Below are positions 11,515 to 24,110 of a DNA stretch of 64,000 bases, one piece after another. The translations under genes and the position numbers were made by a program. The notes under the pieces were generated by a model, which made no database searches, was not told the DNA's origin, and worked only from the letters and a program-made list of their open reading frames with translations. The stretch comes from Cristatella mucedo (lineage: Eukaryota > Bryozoa > Phylactolaemata > Cristatellidae). The stretch lies in assembly GCA_009760855.2 (NCBI GenBank), contig WPIO01000047.1:2622001-2686000 (forward strand), given 5' to 3'. Position 1 is the stretch's first letter. Each line of letters opens with the position of its first letter.

Positions 11515-13871
11515 TTCTGTACCTAATATATAATCAGCATTACGAATCGTATGTACTTTTAAGGTCGCAAATACTCTTAGTTTATCCATTGTCTTGCTTA
11601 GGCCTAATTATCCTGTCTCTTACTTGTTGACGCTAGGCAGCTTACCACCCAATCACCTGACTCAAGTCTATCAGCTAGACCTCTCACCGGCTTCAAATCC
11701 TTCGAGACTTGGCCTCTGGCTTTTAAGCTACCCAAGCTCAGAGGGGGATCTCTTTTCGAGTAGAGACACCTCCTTATCTGAAGAAATCCCCAGGGCTCAA
11801 TCCAGAATTATCTGGATCCACTTGAATCACTCACCCAAGGCTTATGCAATCTAATACTGCTGAGTTATCAACTGATACGATTCCTTGTAGCATATGCAAA
11901 GTGAAAATAAATATATATAAAGACATTTAGTTATCTTAGCTCTTCTCAAATGTCTTAGTTTTGCTACTAATATTTTTTTACTGTCTACTGATGGTCACAA
12001 AGCAAGATGCATATTAAAACAGTATTTCTATTTTTATATTTAACACACAACCACTTGCCGGGGTTAAAAGCTAACTATTCTTTGTCTCAAAAATGGTAAT
12101 ATTGTTTTAACTTTATTAGGTGTAGTCCAGCTGCTTAATCTGCTAGATTTTTTGTCAGCAGTCGTTCATACGATGTTTTCTATAAATTATAGCATTATTT
12201 TAGATTAGATGTATTGGCTAAATAATAAAGGTCTGGTATTAGGTGTCGTAAGGCATTTAAGTGTGTAAATAGTTTGCATTGCCACCAGGCTAGACAGGAA
12301 GCTCTACCACTTGAAGCCTGCCAATGCCGGAGCTCTTAAATAGGATTGTTTTTCAGTGAACGCTAACACATGGCTATTAAAACTGCTGAATTTATTTTGA
12401 ACTGTTTTTCTAATAGAAATTCCAGTAAGTTTCATAAACATCGTACAGCAATTCAACAGAAATTAATGCACCCGACTGTTCCCAGACAGAAGAACACCTC
12501 GATTCAAGACTAGTGATTTTAGTTCGAGCGAATCACTATTTATTTGGTTTTAAATGAAGCGTCTATACTTAAGCTTTGATGGGATTTTCAGTCTGTGAAT
12601 TTTGCGATAAACACAAAGGCTCAGAATTTTTTTCGATTTCATCATGCAGTATAGGAGATGTCGATATCATTCGGAGCGTCAGCGCTCTATGTCTATGCAT
12701 TCTCTTCTATCGTAGATCTACTTGGGTTAATTAAGGCTGCAGCACACTATCACTAATTCCAGGCTCAATTACACCCTGCATTTGTCATGCGATTTCAAAA
12801 ACTAGTGCCCCAACCAGAGTCTTCGAGGCCCAAGACTACGATGCAGAAGTTGATAGGCATGCTAGTAGCACTATCATTAATCAAGAAGTTCTCTAATGGA
12901 TAACTAATGCTTCACCTTGGAATGCAAGGCATAGATCTTGGTAGTTTTAGTTTTTCCTCTAACTCATTCTAGCTCCATTTTTTTCAGAATTTCAGCACTC
13001 TCTTTCGCAATATAATTACCAGGCACATTGTGTGTTTTCATTTTAATGTAGGTCACGCATAACTTGGCTGAGCTTTCATCTCTCCCCACAACCCAATTTT
13101 TCAAATGATTATTCTGAGTAATTTAGCATCACAGGTTACTACAGATATTTCTACTGTATGGTTAATAAGTTTTTTTTCAGACTGAATGATGGTAAGAACA
13201 AGCTTTCATATAGAACGATAAGAACAAGCTTTCATAGTTAGTTGAAGCCTGCTTCGATATGCTTAAGCGGTTTATTCATTGGCTGCCACGTGGATATGCT
13301 GTTGATATCCTACAATTAACTCAGATGCCGTTTGCAGTGAATTGTCTACTACTTATGTTCAGAGCATTGAGCGTGGGATGGATTATCACTGTTCAGCCTC
13401 TGGTAAGCGATGCTTATTTTCTTCAAGCTTCATCTTTGGGCATTCGCAAGATCTGTTAGGAATCGAGGACAACTGCATGGCACTCACACCTGGCGATCTG
13501 TTAAAAAAGAAACTTCAGAATACGTTTTCTTGTAGTAGCTTTCCAAACTGAATCTTTCTAAAATGCTGCTCATATTTGCTTGAAAAAAATTGATTGTGTA
13601 TAGCACTTGCAAGAAAAATATTTGACTCGAGAATATGTTGGCCCTTAAAGCCTATTCAATTGATACAGATTAACAAGTACATGAGGCGACCTGTCAATCG
13701 TAACTCACTCCGGGTCCAACAAGCTACGCATCTTGAACAGCTCATCAATAAAATTAACTTAAACACTTATAACTAAAGAAGATAAGAATCGGAAGTAGAG
13801 GAGCACAAGCTGTAGTGCCTAAGGAACTGGTACACGATGATCTGTACCTCCTTCATGGACGAAATACTAGC

Positions 13872-14045
13872 TGATTTAAAAGCCTTTTTTGCATAGAGAC
13901 AGATGAGCCTTTACGGTTATCACCACAGCTTGCACCTGCGACAAAAATCATCCACTGTAGGATTCGAACATACACCCTCGGCAATGAGGTCATTTAGAGT
14001 AGCCCCCTTAGCAAGTGTGCGACCAAGACTCACCGATGACTCTTC
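13872..14045 (-). mobile_element. tRNA-related SINE (family 1)
   Basis: Same family as the copy at 29840-30022 but reversed. It shows the shared end AGCTGATTTAAAAGCC, the body GCCTTTACGGTTATCACCAC, and a B-box-like GGATTCGAAC within the tRNA-like head. Confidence 0.72.
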
Positions 14046-15390
14046 ACGACACATGTCGTGGGTTTGAGTAATACAGTTGGCTATCCATTAGTGCCCATAG
14101 CAAGTGGTGGCGATAGCCACTGAGGCTCTACTGCTGATACACAAATTAGACAGGTGAATCATCTAACAGGCCATAAATGGCACTGCTGATTTTTACCAGC
14201 TGACGACAACATGAAAATAACACAAATGTGACGAGACTGTTTCTCCTGACGATCAAAAATGTCAATTGATTATATAAAGAGGTCGCGATGCCTTTCGACA
14301 AACCTTTTGCAGTAGAATAATCTGCTGTATCGCTGGCCAGCCATTGCATCACTAAGGCAGAGATCAACATCCATTCTGGGGTTTTGCACTGGCCCGATCG
14401 GCTCGCCTAAATTTACTGGCCTTTTCCAACTTCAATCCAATCTCATCAATCCAATCTCACTAGCCAAAAGTTTATGTAGTCACTGTACTTGGGCAGCAAA
14501 AAGGAGAGCAGCTTAGCCAGCCATAATTTTGAAGTTGCGTTCTCACGATTTCTCACGGAACTGTTGTTATGTGGGCTTGATGCTGTCGGCTTGAATCTAC
14601 AAGCCTTCTGCATTCGTCAGGCTATGACAGCAACATGTATAATTAGGATCGGCAGGTTTCTTGAAACTAAAACTAAATTGTCATTTATGAAGATATGTGT
14701 TATTTGCATATATGTTAATCAATTACCTGCTTCGTTACTATATAACAGTAAATTATCCTGCATGTATTTTTTTAGTATGAAGCTTTTTATCTCACGACTA
14801 ACTGCATGTTACGTGTCTTGTTTACATGTTTAAAGTGATTAGATAGGGATTTGGGTCTCTTGAAAGCTTTACGAATGTTTTATTTTTGATGCTACTTCTG
14901 TCACAATGGTTGTTAAATCTTTTTCATTATTTGCTGACCATACTTTGTCTTAAAACAAGTGTATTTACCATATTCTTCGAGTGGATTACTTTATAATTGC
15001 TATAAAGCTTAATGCAGTGGTCGTATGTAAGATAGTTACAATGCACTTCACGATATCTTACGTGAATTGTCTTTCCGTGGCGCTTAGAAGACTTGTAAAT
15101 GGTATACTATCAATGGCAATTATTTTTAAGCATTTTCATTCTTTTGAGGAAGTGAAAAAGATTAAGAAATCTGAACATATTTAGGACCATAGAACTTTTA
15201 TTTTGTAAAGACAGAGCAGAATAGAGTGCAAATATTTAATATTGCAAATAAAAAATGTTGACAAATATTTTCAAAATAGGATTAATTCAAACGTTATACA
15301 TATATATACACATATTTATTATATATACTCTTTATCTTGGCAGCATACATAATATTTTCCAACTAACAAATATCTTAATAAATACAGTAT

Positions 15391-15526
<136 letters not shown>

Positions 15527-16753
15527 TGTAACGCCGAAGGCTCGGCGGGGTAGGCTTGACCTGCCGCTTACCTAGCGGCAGCCTATCGCCTAATGCCGTT
15601 CGGTGCACGCCTACGCGCAATAAGCTGGCCGCCACGAAACGAGCGTTTCTGGCTCTGACCTGCTTACCGTTACTAAAGGGGGTCGCGAGTCCGCGGCGTG
15701 AATTGGAAAGCGAGACACACAGATTGGGGATTTTACTGAACTTTATTCGCAAGCGCACAAAGTCGCTGCGCGTCTAGTTCAGCTTTATCTCCACACTCCT
15801 CGCACGCTCTCAACAGCACCAACACTCTTGCGGAAGGAATACTCCTCCACACTAAGCGCGACCCGGACCCTAAACCCTAACCGGTGAACTAGGAATCCGT
15901 TCCCACCTGTGCCGAGGAAATACCCCAAACACGCCAACTTGCACACTCTTGCGAAGGGAATACTCCTCCACACTGAAGCGCGAACCGGAGTCTAAACCCT
16001 ACCCGGAGAACTAGAACTCGGTTTCCACCAGTGCGGCAGGAATACTCCACACACGCCAACTACGTCTAGCTCACGCCGGCAAATCCCTATGCCGAGACCC
16101 CGTGCTAGCACGCACACACAAAACACGAAAGAAACACAAAATGCCAGCTCGTGCGCGATACGACCGTATTCGGTGGAGTCCACCGAATCCTCCTAGCGCT
16201 GTCTCGTCCTGTTCCGTCAATCGCCGGCGAACAGCCCGCCCTCCTCCCTCGCTTTCAGAGAAACGAGTGCCCCACGGCGTCGAGGTGCAGAGCCGGATCA
16301 GAGACAAAAGACACGAGGCAAAAGACCCAGAGCGAGCGTCGCTCGACTGCTAAATACTTGGCTGAGACAATGGGGCAAGAGCTTAGTGGTATTGGGCCCG
16401 ACACCATGGCCCATTACGGTGAGGAATTAATACCGGCACTAGGCCACTGGAATGTCCCCTCTGTCCAGCTTGAATGGCGAATGGGTTCCAGACGATTCTT
16501 TCTTGGAAAGAGGGAAGGCGGGGGTTGACAGGCCAGCCAACATCTATCAGCAGCTTCCGCGAGTATCGGACCAATTCTAAAGGCCGAATCGCCGCCGCTC
16601 GTCTCAGAGCTTCCTGGCCTGCTCCTAAGCGCTTCCTCTCTAACCACACTGACGCTCCTCTCTGGCTCACTGCTCCAGGACGAAGGGGCTCTAGCCCGCC
16701 GCCGAACAGCTCTTGTTCGCGCTAAAATTCAGCCAAAGCCAGCAGGGCGCTAC

Positions 16754-16754
<1 letters not shown>
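15527..16754 (+). mobile_element. GC-rich 1228-bp insertion with TG...CA ends: candidate solo LTR
   Basis: Seen directly: a compositionally distinct GC- and CpG-rich block interrupts a GATA microsatellite exactly. It begins TGTAACGCC and ends GGCGCTACA, a 9-bp inverted repeat with one mismatch and the TG...CA termini typical of LTRs. GATA lies on both sides; a target duplication of 4 or 8 bp fits, but the target is itself repetitive, so its length cannot be fixed. Inside are a 21-bp hairpin near the left end (15561-15581) and two tandem copies of a segment of about 121 bp (15822-15942, 15943-16063). No reverse transcriptase, integrase or other coding domain is visible. Open frames of 60-125 codons on both strands are what a stop-poor GC-rich sequence gives. 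Inference: a solo LTR, or a non-autonomous element. Retained CpG suggests a young insertion. Orientation is arbitrary. Confidence 0.5.
15822..16063 (+). repeat. Two tandem copies of a unit of about 121 bp inside the LTR-like insert
   Basis: Unit 1 starts at ACACTCTTGCG (15822) and unit 2 at the same word at 15943. Both contain GGAATACTCCTCCACACT, then a CTAAACCCTA segment, then CACGCCAAC near the end. Divergence is moderate, with several substitutions and small indels. Confidence 0.8.
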
Positions 16755-16794
<40 letters not shown>

Positions 16795-16795
16795 T
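16755..16795 (+). repeat. GATA microsatellite, right part
   Basis: Ten uninterrupted GATA units adjoin the right end of the LTR-like insertion. It is the continuation of the tract ending at 15526. Confidence 0.95.
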
Positions 16796-16965
16796 ACTAG
16801 ATGACCAGTGTAAATAATAGTTAGTATTTTGCTGTATTCATTTTTTAATTTTTTAAAGACTGCTTAGTCTGTTCACAGGATGATACAGGTGTTTCTCCTA
16901 TCCGCGTCTTGTGCTTGCTAATATACCTACTTAGGTGCTTCATTCTCTTTAATAAAATACTAGCT

Positions 16966-17135
16966 GATTTGACAGCCTCTTTTTATATAGCGCCAGAAGA
17001 GCCTTTACGGCTATCACCACCACTTGCAGTGGCGATAAAAGATCGCCCACTGCAGGATTCAAACACACGACCTCTGGGCCGAGGTCATGAAAGGCAACCG
17101 CCTCGCCTAGTGAGCCATAACGACTCACCATTCCA
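16966..17135 (-). mobile_element. tRNA-related SINE (family 1)
   Basis: A well-preserved reversed copy. It has AGCTGATTTGACAGCCTC at the left, then GAGCCTTTACGGCTATCACC, the hairpin-forming CACTTGCAGTGGCGATA, and a tRNA-like head with a B-box-like GGATTCAAAC. Confidence 0.8.
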
Positions 17136-17229
17136 CCTATCTGCTAACGGTTCATAGTTTTATCAGTGGCTGAGGAATTAAAGCATAAGGTATAAATCCA
17201 CTGACTCAAGCAAATATAAATCATGTGCA

Positions 17230-17355
17230 TAGCACCCTAAGAGAACTGAATCTCTATTCAAGCTCTTCACATAGGCTACGGGGCTCGAGCCCTCGACTTC
17301 GGCCAGACCATCGTTTGGGCAAGCACCTTAACCACTGAGTCAAACTAGCAAGGCG
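17230..17355 (-). mobile_element. tRNA-headed SINE with LINE-like tail (family 2)
   Basis: Reversed copy of the element at 31890-32040. The left end (AGAGAACTGAATCTCTATTC) is the shared LINE 3' hairpin in reverse. It is followed by a tRNA-like head with a B box GGGCTCGAGCCC and an A-box region near the right end. Confidence 0.65.
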
Positions 17356-17359
17356 CTAA

Positions 17360-19250
17360 CAAGTAAGGGTCCATAGACTAATGGTGATCGTCTAAATTAG
17401 CTTTATATGCATCTTTTCCTTTAGCCTTGATTAGATTAAAGATGGAATTCAGATGTTTTGTGAGACAAGAAAGGAAGATAGATATGAAAATGGCCATATG
17501 TTCTATAAACCCGTCAAAATGGCGTTTTGCACTGAATTGAGTACTAGAAAAACGACTCCTGCATCTGCTGTTCTCGAAACGTGTGGCTATAGAGAGCTGA
17601 ATTTTATAACCTACCCTTTGATCAGTGTGATAATTTTTAGCTTAATGCACTAATCACGGTGAAACTATTGAATTTTCAAACGCCCGGAGGGTTGCAATTA
17701 TAAAATGGTACTAGGCTGCTCACTCTAACTGTCACATTTCTACTGCACAATAATTACCGAAGAGCGTGATTTTTGAAATTCCGCGAAAGAAGGCTTAGAC
17801 CAATAACCCTAACATTTTTTCGTGGTGGGCATAGGCAACTTAACCACTAAGCGTGAAAATGCCATCCTAAGTTCTAGATTGCAGATGACTCGTTGGCTTC
17901 TGGTGCAATTCTTACGCAAAGTCTTCCTTCACCATTCGGGCAGCTAGTTGGCTGCGATCTTCACAAAGCACTGAGTTAAAGGAGGTATTATTCTCAGTGG
18001 CTAAGAGAATACCACTACGGTTGACATGAGCATGGTAATCTGTTTCTCCATGCATAGCACAACCATTGAGTTCCCCTTCGGACATTTTTACTGCCCAGGT
18101 TGGACTACCTGTGTCTAACCGCGGCAACAGAAAAATTAATAGGGCTATGCCGGACAGTTGTGATACACCCATGCAGAGACTACTGAAATCTTAATTGATT
18201 GCTCGTTTAAACACACTCAGTTCACTAGGCTGACTGCATGATGTAGTCTATGTGTATGTGAACAAATTGTGTAGTGTCTGCATCGTATATTTTATAATAG
18301 TTTTGGCTAATGCAAACATTTAGGAACATGGATTATCACTAAATTCACAATGATTGCCAGAAAACATGAGTGATTGCAAATAAATTTGAGTTGGCCCTGA
18401 GCGATCTGTTACCAGAGATCTTAGCTAGGCTGTCACGTACTTTCAGGTACAGAGTGAGTTACTCGTGGCTATGTAAGATGATATTCGGCCAAGTTCTGAT
18501 CACGGTGCAGTAACCACATCTCCGTAGGTGATTAGTTGGAAAGAGCAAAACACCAACTGCTGACTGGCACGACAGACGGCAGCATGGAGAGCGGCCGGCT
18601 ATATTGAGAAACGGTGGAGCCATCTTTTTACACGCGAGCCCCACTGATAACTTGGAGGCGGAGTGACAGTATATTCTTGCCATAGACAAGATACTGACTG
18701 CCTAAAGCCAAAATTAGGAAAGCATGTTGGACACTAATCTACACTCATTTTAAATTTGATAAAATTGCCTGTTTGTAATAACCAATCTCCAGGCGCTTGT
18801 ATGAAAGTAAAACATTTTACGCACATACATTGTTTTGATACTGTCCTAAACGAAACGCGCCCTTAAGCACAAACTCGGAGGTGGCGGCGGCTGTCAGAAC
18901 TCAAGCATTAGTGTCTTTAAAGTATGGGCAGCACCATAGAGATATAGAGCTGAAGGCAAATGTCACAACCATGGTTCAATGAAGAAGGTACTGCACTCCA
19001 TTCTACAACTGCAAACGTTTTCCTTTGTGCACGTTCTTGAAGACGTTCCGAAGGTTCCAACTGCAGACTGGAACATAGATAAGGCATTTATAGCTACGTA
19101 CTTGTGGTTTTCCCAAACTAAAGAATAAACAGGCTTATTGTGGTTTCTTTATGCATACCGTATCCTATGACAGTGCGGTGCCTAAATGTTGCTATCTGCC
19201 ACTACTAGGCTGGAGGACCCTCCGACCACCGACTAGCCAATCGGAGCACC
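17360..19250. other. No gene recognised
   Basis: No coding similarity was seen on either strand. The minus-strand frame 17912-18172 (86 codons) starts with a hydrophobic run that could imitate a signal peptide, but it has no recognisable domain and no splice context. Confidence 0.4.
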
Positions 19251-19267
19251 GCTATATAAATAAATAA

Positions 19268-19440
19268 GTCAGTTGATTTAACAGCCTCTTATTGTAAAGC
19301 GACAGAAAAGCCTTGGCGGCTATCACCACCGCTGGCAGTGGCAATACAGGATCACCCACAACAGGATTCGAACCCACGACTTTGGGACCTAGGTCGTGAA
19401 AAGCACCTGCCTTACCTAGTGAGCCATTACTGCTAGGCCT
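19268..19440 (-). mobile_element. tRNA-related SINE (family 1)
   Basis: Reversed copy with a GATTTAACAGCCTC end, the GGCGGCTATCACCACC body, B box GGATTCGAACCCACGAC and head segment CCTAGTGAGCCATTA. It is among the best-preserved copies in the window. Confidence 0.8.
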
Positions 19441-20369
19441 TAGCAACAACCCTATCCAATCAGTGCGCAGCGTTCAGGTTCGGCAGACGATCGAAGCTGA
19501 TGAACGTCTGCCGGAGGGCAGTGGCACTTTCTGCAGCTCGGTCCTCAGTCGAAATAAACTGGTGGCGTTGCTCGTTGGCTAGTATTTTATGCAGTGCGTG
19601 ACGGCAACCGAATAACACTTATCTTTGCACATGTCCACCTTTTTAGATGATGATTGTATCAAATCCACTGCGGAGACTTCAAAATACTTGTCTCTATAAT
19701 TACATCTTTGCCGAGGCTCTAGAAATGCGATTCACGTAGAATGACAGGCCTACAGCTAGTACAGCTTACGCTAAGAGGTTAATGGAGGAATAGGTATCGC
19801 TCAAAGTTCAGTACCCGAGTGCCAATATAACTGCTTTCGCGCACGAAGATACCCTAAACTATAAAAATGCTGATACCTTAATCATTAAGGATACTGCTGC
19901 TTACTGATACTGAGAATCATTAGCTTGATCTCATCGATCGAGTATTTCAAGAATATTTAAGTGATCTTTTCTGCAAAAGTTGAGTTACGGCCACTTTAGA
20001 GTCAAGTCCCTTAACTAACTGAAACTACGTGGTCTGATTTTCGGCTAGGAGACTAAGCAAGTAACCAAGGAAATCTCAGAATCATTCTACAATTGTTGCT
20101 AATGCTCTGGCGAAATATGTTGTACAAATAAATAACAACGTATAAAAGTGTGTTGCATGATGTTACTGCTTATATTAAATTATTACTTCATCATAATTCA
20201 AGTGAAATCCTGAATTGAACACTCAGGAATTAGTGATGTAGGCCAAACATTAGCAGAGCAATGAGGACGAAGAGTTATGATTTTCTAATTGATCTATTTT
20301 CTTACGATAGCTTAAAATATCGTTTGCATACACATTTGAGCTCTCTACAAGATTGCGATATTGAGCTCA

Positions 20370-21905
20370 TATATCGAAACTTCAAACCTTGCTAGTAAGT
20401 TCCAGCCTCGCTTTAGAGCTAATCATTCCACAAAGTCAGCATTGCTTAGGGTATTCAACGACCTACTTAGGAATGCATACATGGGTAGAGTGTCTGCTTG
20501 TTTTGCTCGATCATTCAGCAGCTTTTGATACCACCGATCACATACTTCTTCTAGAGCGCCTGTCATCTCGCCTGGGCATCACTGGCACTGCTCTGCAATG
20601 GTTCAGATCCTATCTCAGTGGGAGACGCCAGAGTATTGACGTGAATGGACAAAGATCATCTGAGGTACCTTTGAAATATGGGGTACCTCAGGTCTCCGTG
20701 CTACTTCCGGTTCTTTTCATAGTTTAGCTCCGTGCTACTTCTGGTTCTTTTCACGGTGTATACTCTCCCTCTTGCTGATGGGATTGCCAAGCACAATCTA
20801 GGCTTTCACTTCTATGCAGATGACACTCAGTCGTACCTTTGCTTTGATCCCCCTCAGCCTTCGAGCACCTCCAACACTCTCAACTCACTTGCTGTATGTA
20901 TTGATGACCAATGCACATGGATGGCAGCAAATTTTTCTAAAATTCAACGATGATAAAACTACCTTACTAGTTATGGGACAACCAGTGCGTTTCAGAAATT
21001 GGAAAGGTTGACGCTCAAAATTGGCTCTTCCAGCATATCTCCTGTTGAATCAGCTCTAAATCTAGTTGTCCCGTTTCAAAGTGACCTCTCGTTAGACGAC
21101 CACGTCGGCTCCACAGTCAAGTCTGCCTACTTTCAACTACACAATATTGCTAAAATTTGGCCTTGTTTAGATAAAGATACCACGTCTAAATTGGTCGATG
21201 CATTCGTGACATCCCGTCTCAACTTCTGAAACTCACAGCTTACTGGCCTACTGGCATGAACGATCAGGCGATTGCAGCTGGTGCAAACCTCTGCAGCTAG
21301 GCTTGTCTTTCGTGAGCGTCGCAGTTGCCACATCAGACCACTTCTTGCCGACCTGCACTGGCTACCAGTCAAACGACGGATTGACTTCAAGGTTTTGTCG
21401 CTCACTTTTGGGTCACTTCATGTTTTGGCTTCATTCTAACTCTCAGATCTACTCCCCCACCAAGCCAAGCATCGTACCGCCGGCTTTTTTAAATCCAACA
21501 GTCTCCAATTCCTCGTACAAACATCAAATCCTTTGAAGACCGTGCATTTACTTCTTAAGCTCCCAAAGCCTAGAACTCCCTCCCGACTTGCGTCAGAACT
21601 TTCCCTGACTTGACCACATTTAAAAAGAACTTAAAAACACCTATTTAAGACAGCATTTAGTGGGTCCCTGTGAATCGTCCTTAATGTGCTTATGAGTGCT
21701 GACACTGTGCATGCTGCCACTAACCACAGCTCCATGCTGACCCTGTGCATTTCACCCCTAGCCATACAATTCATGTTGTTTGTGTATCAAGCATGATATT
21801 ATTTACCATTCGATTGCATTTCCCTTTGCAGCAAATGTAAAGCGCCTAGAAAGAGATTGAGTTCTCTGAGGTTGCTTTATCAAGTACATTATTATTTTTA
21901 TCATT
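20370..21905 (+). mobile_element. CR1/L2-type LINE, longest sense copy, frame-broken
   Basis: The translated pieces follow the order of a non-LTR reverse transcriptase. They are fingers/palm (DHSAAFDTTDHILLLERL, WFRSYLSGRRQSIDVNG), the GVPQ segment, the catalytic palm box FHFYADDTQ (about 20806-20832), and the thumb region (DLSLDDHV, AYFQLHNIAKI). The 3' UTR carries the AAAGCGCC...GCTTTATCAAG tail. The frame is broken by stops and shifts. At 20696-20745 a stretch of about 30 bp containing CTCCGTGCTACTTC is tandemly duplicated right after the GVPQ segment, destroying the ORF. The copy is 5' truncated: no endonuclease domain is present. It is inactive. Confidence 0.88.
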
Positions 21906-21965
21906 ATATATATATATATATTGTGTGTGCGTGCGGGGGTGTTTGTGTGTGTGAGTGGAGGGGTG
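21905..21965 (+). repeat. TA/TG microsatellite at LINE 3' end
   Basis: A short (TA)n tract followed by TG-rich sequence directly follows the LINE tail at 21900, where other copies have ATT repeats. Confidence 0.8.
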
Positions 21966-22671
21966 TGGGTGTTGGAGTGTGGTTTCTTGAAGAGCTTTAA
22001 CGTATAACTGAAAACTGCCTAATTTGAAAAATACTTCTCATGTAAAGGACAGTTAACACCGACATTGCTAATGCTTTAGTAAGCAAGGATTGTAAATCTA
22101 CTTAAAGATTTTAATAAAAAAAAAAGAATGCCCGAGATTTCTCAGTAGCTTGGTAAAATACAATCTAGAGCTTGGTAATATAGTATTCACTTATTAGCTA
22201 ATTTAAAAGACGTATTCGAATAATGACAGGCTAGCGTTAACGGTTATAACTAAAGCTTGCAGTTGGAATAAAGCTTTCCCCACTGTACTATTTGAACCCT
22301 CGAACTCTAGCGGCTGCGGATGTGACCTTCTGATGAATTGAGTCGGTTAGAGGTGAAGCTAAATTCCATTGTCAGGTGAGATGGCGATACTTAAATTCTT
22401 GCAAGTAGAGATTTCATTAAATGAAAAATAGAGAATGAGAAAGATATAGAGCATTACCTAAGTGTTAGTGACCCAACGTTGAATTTGATAATGCTTGATG
22501 AATGCAGCTGCAGGTTCACGACAACTGTAATGCAAAAATGCTTACGAGCATCACGGTTATAGTGACCTTTCTAGTTGTATGCACTTACACCAATATCCAG
22601 TATCTTACGGCATGGCAAACCAGACATGTGAGGAATGTGAACTAAAGTGTATATGCTATGACTGACACTTT

Positions 22672-22757
22672 ACAGCAAATGTAAAGCGCCTAGAGAGAGA
22701 TTGAGTTCTCTGAGGGCGCTTTATCAAGTGAATTATTATTATTATTATTATTATTAA
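22672..22757 (+). mobile_element. LINE 3' tail only (extreme 5' truncation)
   Basis: About 60 bp of the conserved LINE 3' terminus (GCAAATGTAAAGCGCCTAG through GGGCGCTTTATCAAG) is followed by about eight ATT repeats. No RT-derived sequence precedes it, so it is either an extremely truncated LINE insertion or a SINE fragment sharing the tail. Confidence 0.8.
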
Positions 22758-22759
22758 CT

Positions 22760-23880
22760 TGGCTCTGCCTAAATCGGTATGCTTGATCTGTCGGCTCGTC
22801 TTTTCGTTTCAATTTGAGCTACTAACTTACGTCTGCGTGAATAATTAACTGCAACTAATTGGAGGTCTCACTAAGCAGTGATCCAGTTTTATAATAGCTT
22901 GATATCGCATGTTTGATGGCACTATGTTTGTTTATTGATTCTCTTGTTAGTGAATTAAAAACGCTTAGGTAGAGATAAGTTTTTTATATAAAAAAAATAT
23001 TATTATCATGCTATGTCATTATTTAGTCAATTTCTGTGCTCTGAAATATATAAATAAGGTTTGACATAAGTATCACTCATGTAAGTCTTATAAGTTCAAA
23101 CTACATGATATGGCAATCATGAAGGACTTGTGGCTTAACTGTAGTGGTGATGCATCTCGCTAGAGTGAGCAACTCACTACTTCTTGAGATATAACTCCTA
23201 CAGAAAAGAAAAGATAATACAACTTCAATGAACGTTCCTGAGAAGTCTTTAAACACAGGCAGTGGTATTGGCCGGGCTGGGTGACGAGCTTTTATCCCTC
23301 AATGGAAAATATTTGTTTCCGTATTTGATTCATTAATGTAATAGCGTAGGTACCATTTCTTTTTCCGGTTTTTTTACACTTCAAATTATTTTGTGAAAGT
23401 CTCAGGTAGCCACAGCAGCAGCTGATATGTTGTAGTCCCTAATGAGGCCATTCAACGTCTACCCACAGCCAGTAAACGAGATGCCGGGTGCATATTTATG
23501 TACAGGTATTTAATGACCACTGCTTATTCCACGTATTTTGACGCCAATATAAATAACTTAATCTATTTGATTTGGAGATATTCATAAGCACTGTTTCGTC
23601 GCCCTTGAAAATAGTCGTATTGCTGCTAGTTAGCTTTGAAAAACCCAAGGCTTAAAGCCTTTCTCAATATATTTTGGATGAAAACGGGTAGCAGATACGG
23701 TGACAGCCCAGAGAAATGTTAATAACCAAACTTCAACTGTCAAACGAGCATGCTGAATGATGCTGCAGTGCAATAGCACTCTAAAATAATTAAAATAAAT
23801 TTTATATTCCTTCAATAGCTCTCGGGAAAAAACTCCGAATCTTGAACAAATGCCGCTAAATAGATAATTGTAATATATAG
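22760..23880. other. No gene recognised (downstream of P450 A)
   Basis: AT-rich intergenic sequence lying 3' of P450 gene A. No exon or repeat was recognised. Confidence 0.5.
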
Positions 23881-23894
23881 AGAGAATGTAATTA

Positions 23895-23900
23895 TTTATT
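23895..23900 (-). terminator. Candidate polyadenylation signal of P450 A
   Basis: AATAAA on the minus strand, about 97 bp downstream of the TAA stop of P450 A at 23997-23999. Confidence 0.5.
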
Positions 23901-23996
23901 TTTTAAATAATTAATATGCTGCTCAGTATTGAAATCTAACCTATTCCAAGAGCGTCATTTTCGCTCTAACCGTTGTTTATAATACATCATACTCAC

Positions 23997-24110
23997 TTAG
24001 CGTCTCTCGACGAAACGCATTTTCATTGGTATATCCGGATTTAGCACAATTTTCATGAGAGGCTTTGGTTCAACTTCTCCATCGTAATGAATCCTGAACC
24101 TTTTCACTAT
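23997..24110 (-). CDS. P450 A terminal exon
   Basis: Isolated 3.4 kb from the rest of the gene. After TTTGTTTTAG it encodes IVKRFRIHYDGEVEPKPLMK and then a short tail ending FVERR and TAA. This is the beta-strand C-terminus of mitochondrial P450s, and it corresponds to the last exon of gene B (ILETFKVEYVGEEVEP). Entry phase 0 matches the donor at 27520. Confidence 0.88.
   Translation of the reverse strand: MVKRFRIHYDGEVEPKPLMKIVLNPDIPMKMRFVERR

Larger units (their letters stand above)
8893..15250. other. No gene recognised; repeats and old SINEs
   Basis: AT-rich DNA downstream of the last semaphorin exon found. It contains SINE copies at 11376-11514 and 13872-14045 (both -), a three-part imperfect repeat at about 10405-10895, and a small tandem duplication of about 18 bp at 13193-13240. 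Open frames of 60-130 codons here (for example 10276-10662) show no recognisable domain. Missing semaphorin exons could hide here, since short exons are hard to recognise by eye. Confidence 0.45.

Noticed and set aside
16071-16725. Frames of 60-125 codons in the LTR-like insert
   Set aside because: Overlapping frames on both strands without domains; explained by high GC content.
17912-18172. 86-codon minus-strand frame with a hydrophobic start resembling a signal peptide
   Set aside because: Nothing beyond the first 20 residues supports a secreted protein, and there is no promoter, splice or similarity evidence.
22672-22757. Hairpin followed by T-rich sequence as a bacterial-style terminator or CRISPR-like repeat
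   Set aside because: It is the shared LINE 3' tail with ATT repeats, present at the ends of several LINE copies and of the SINEs at 17230 and 31890.
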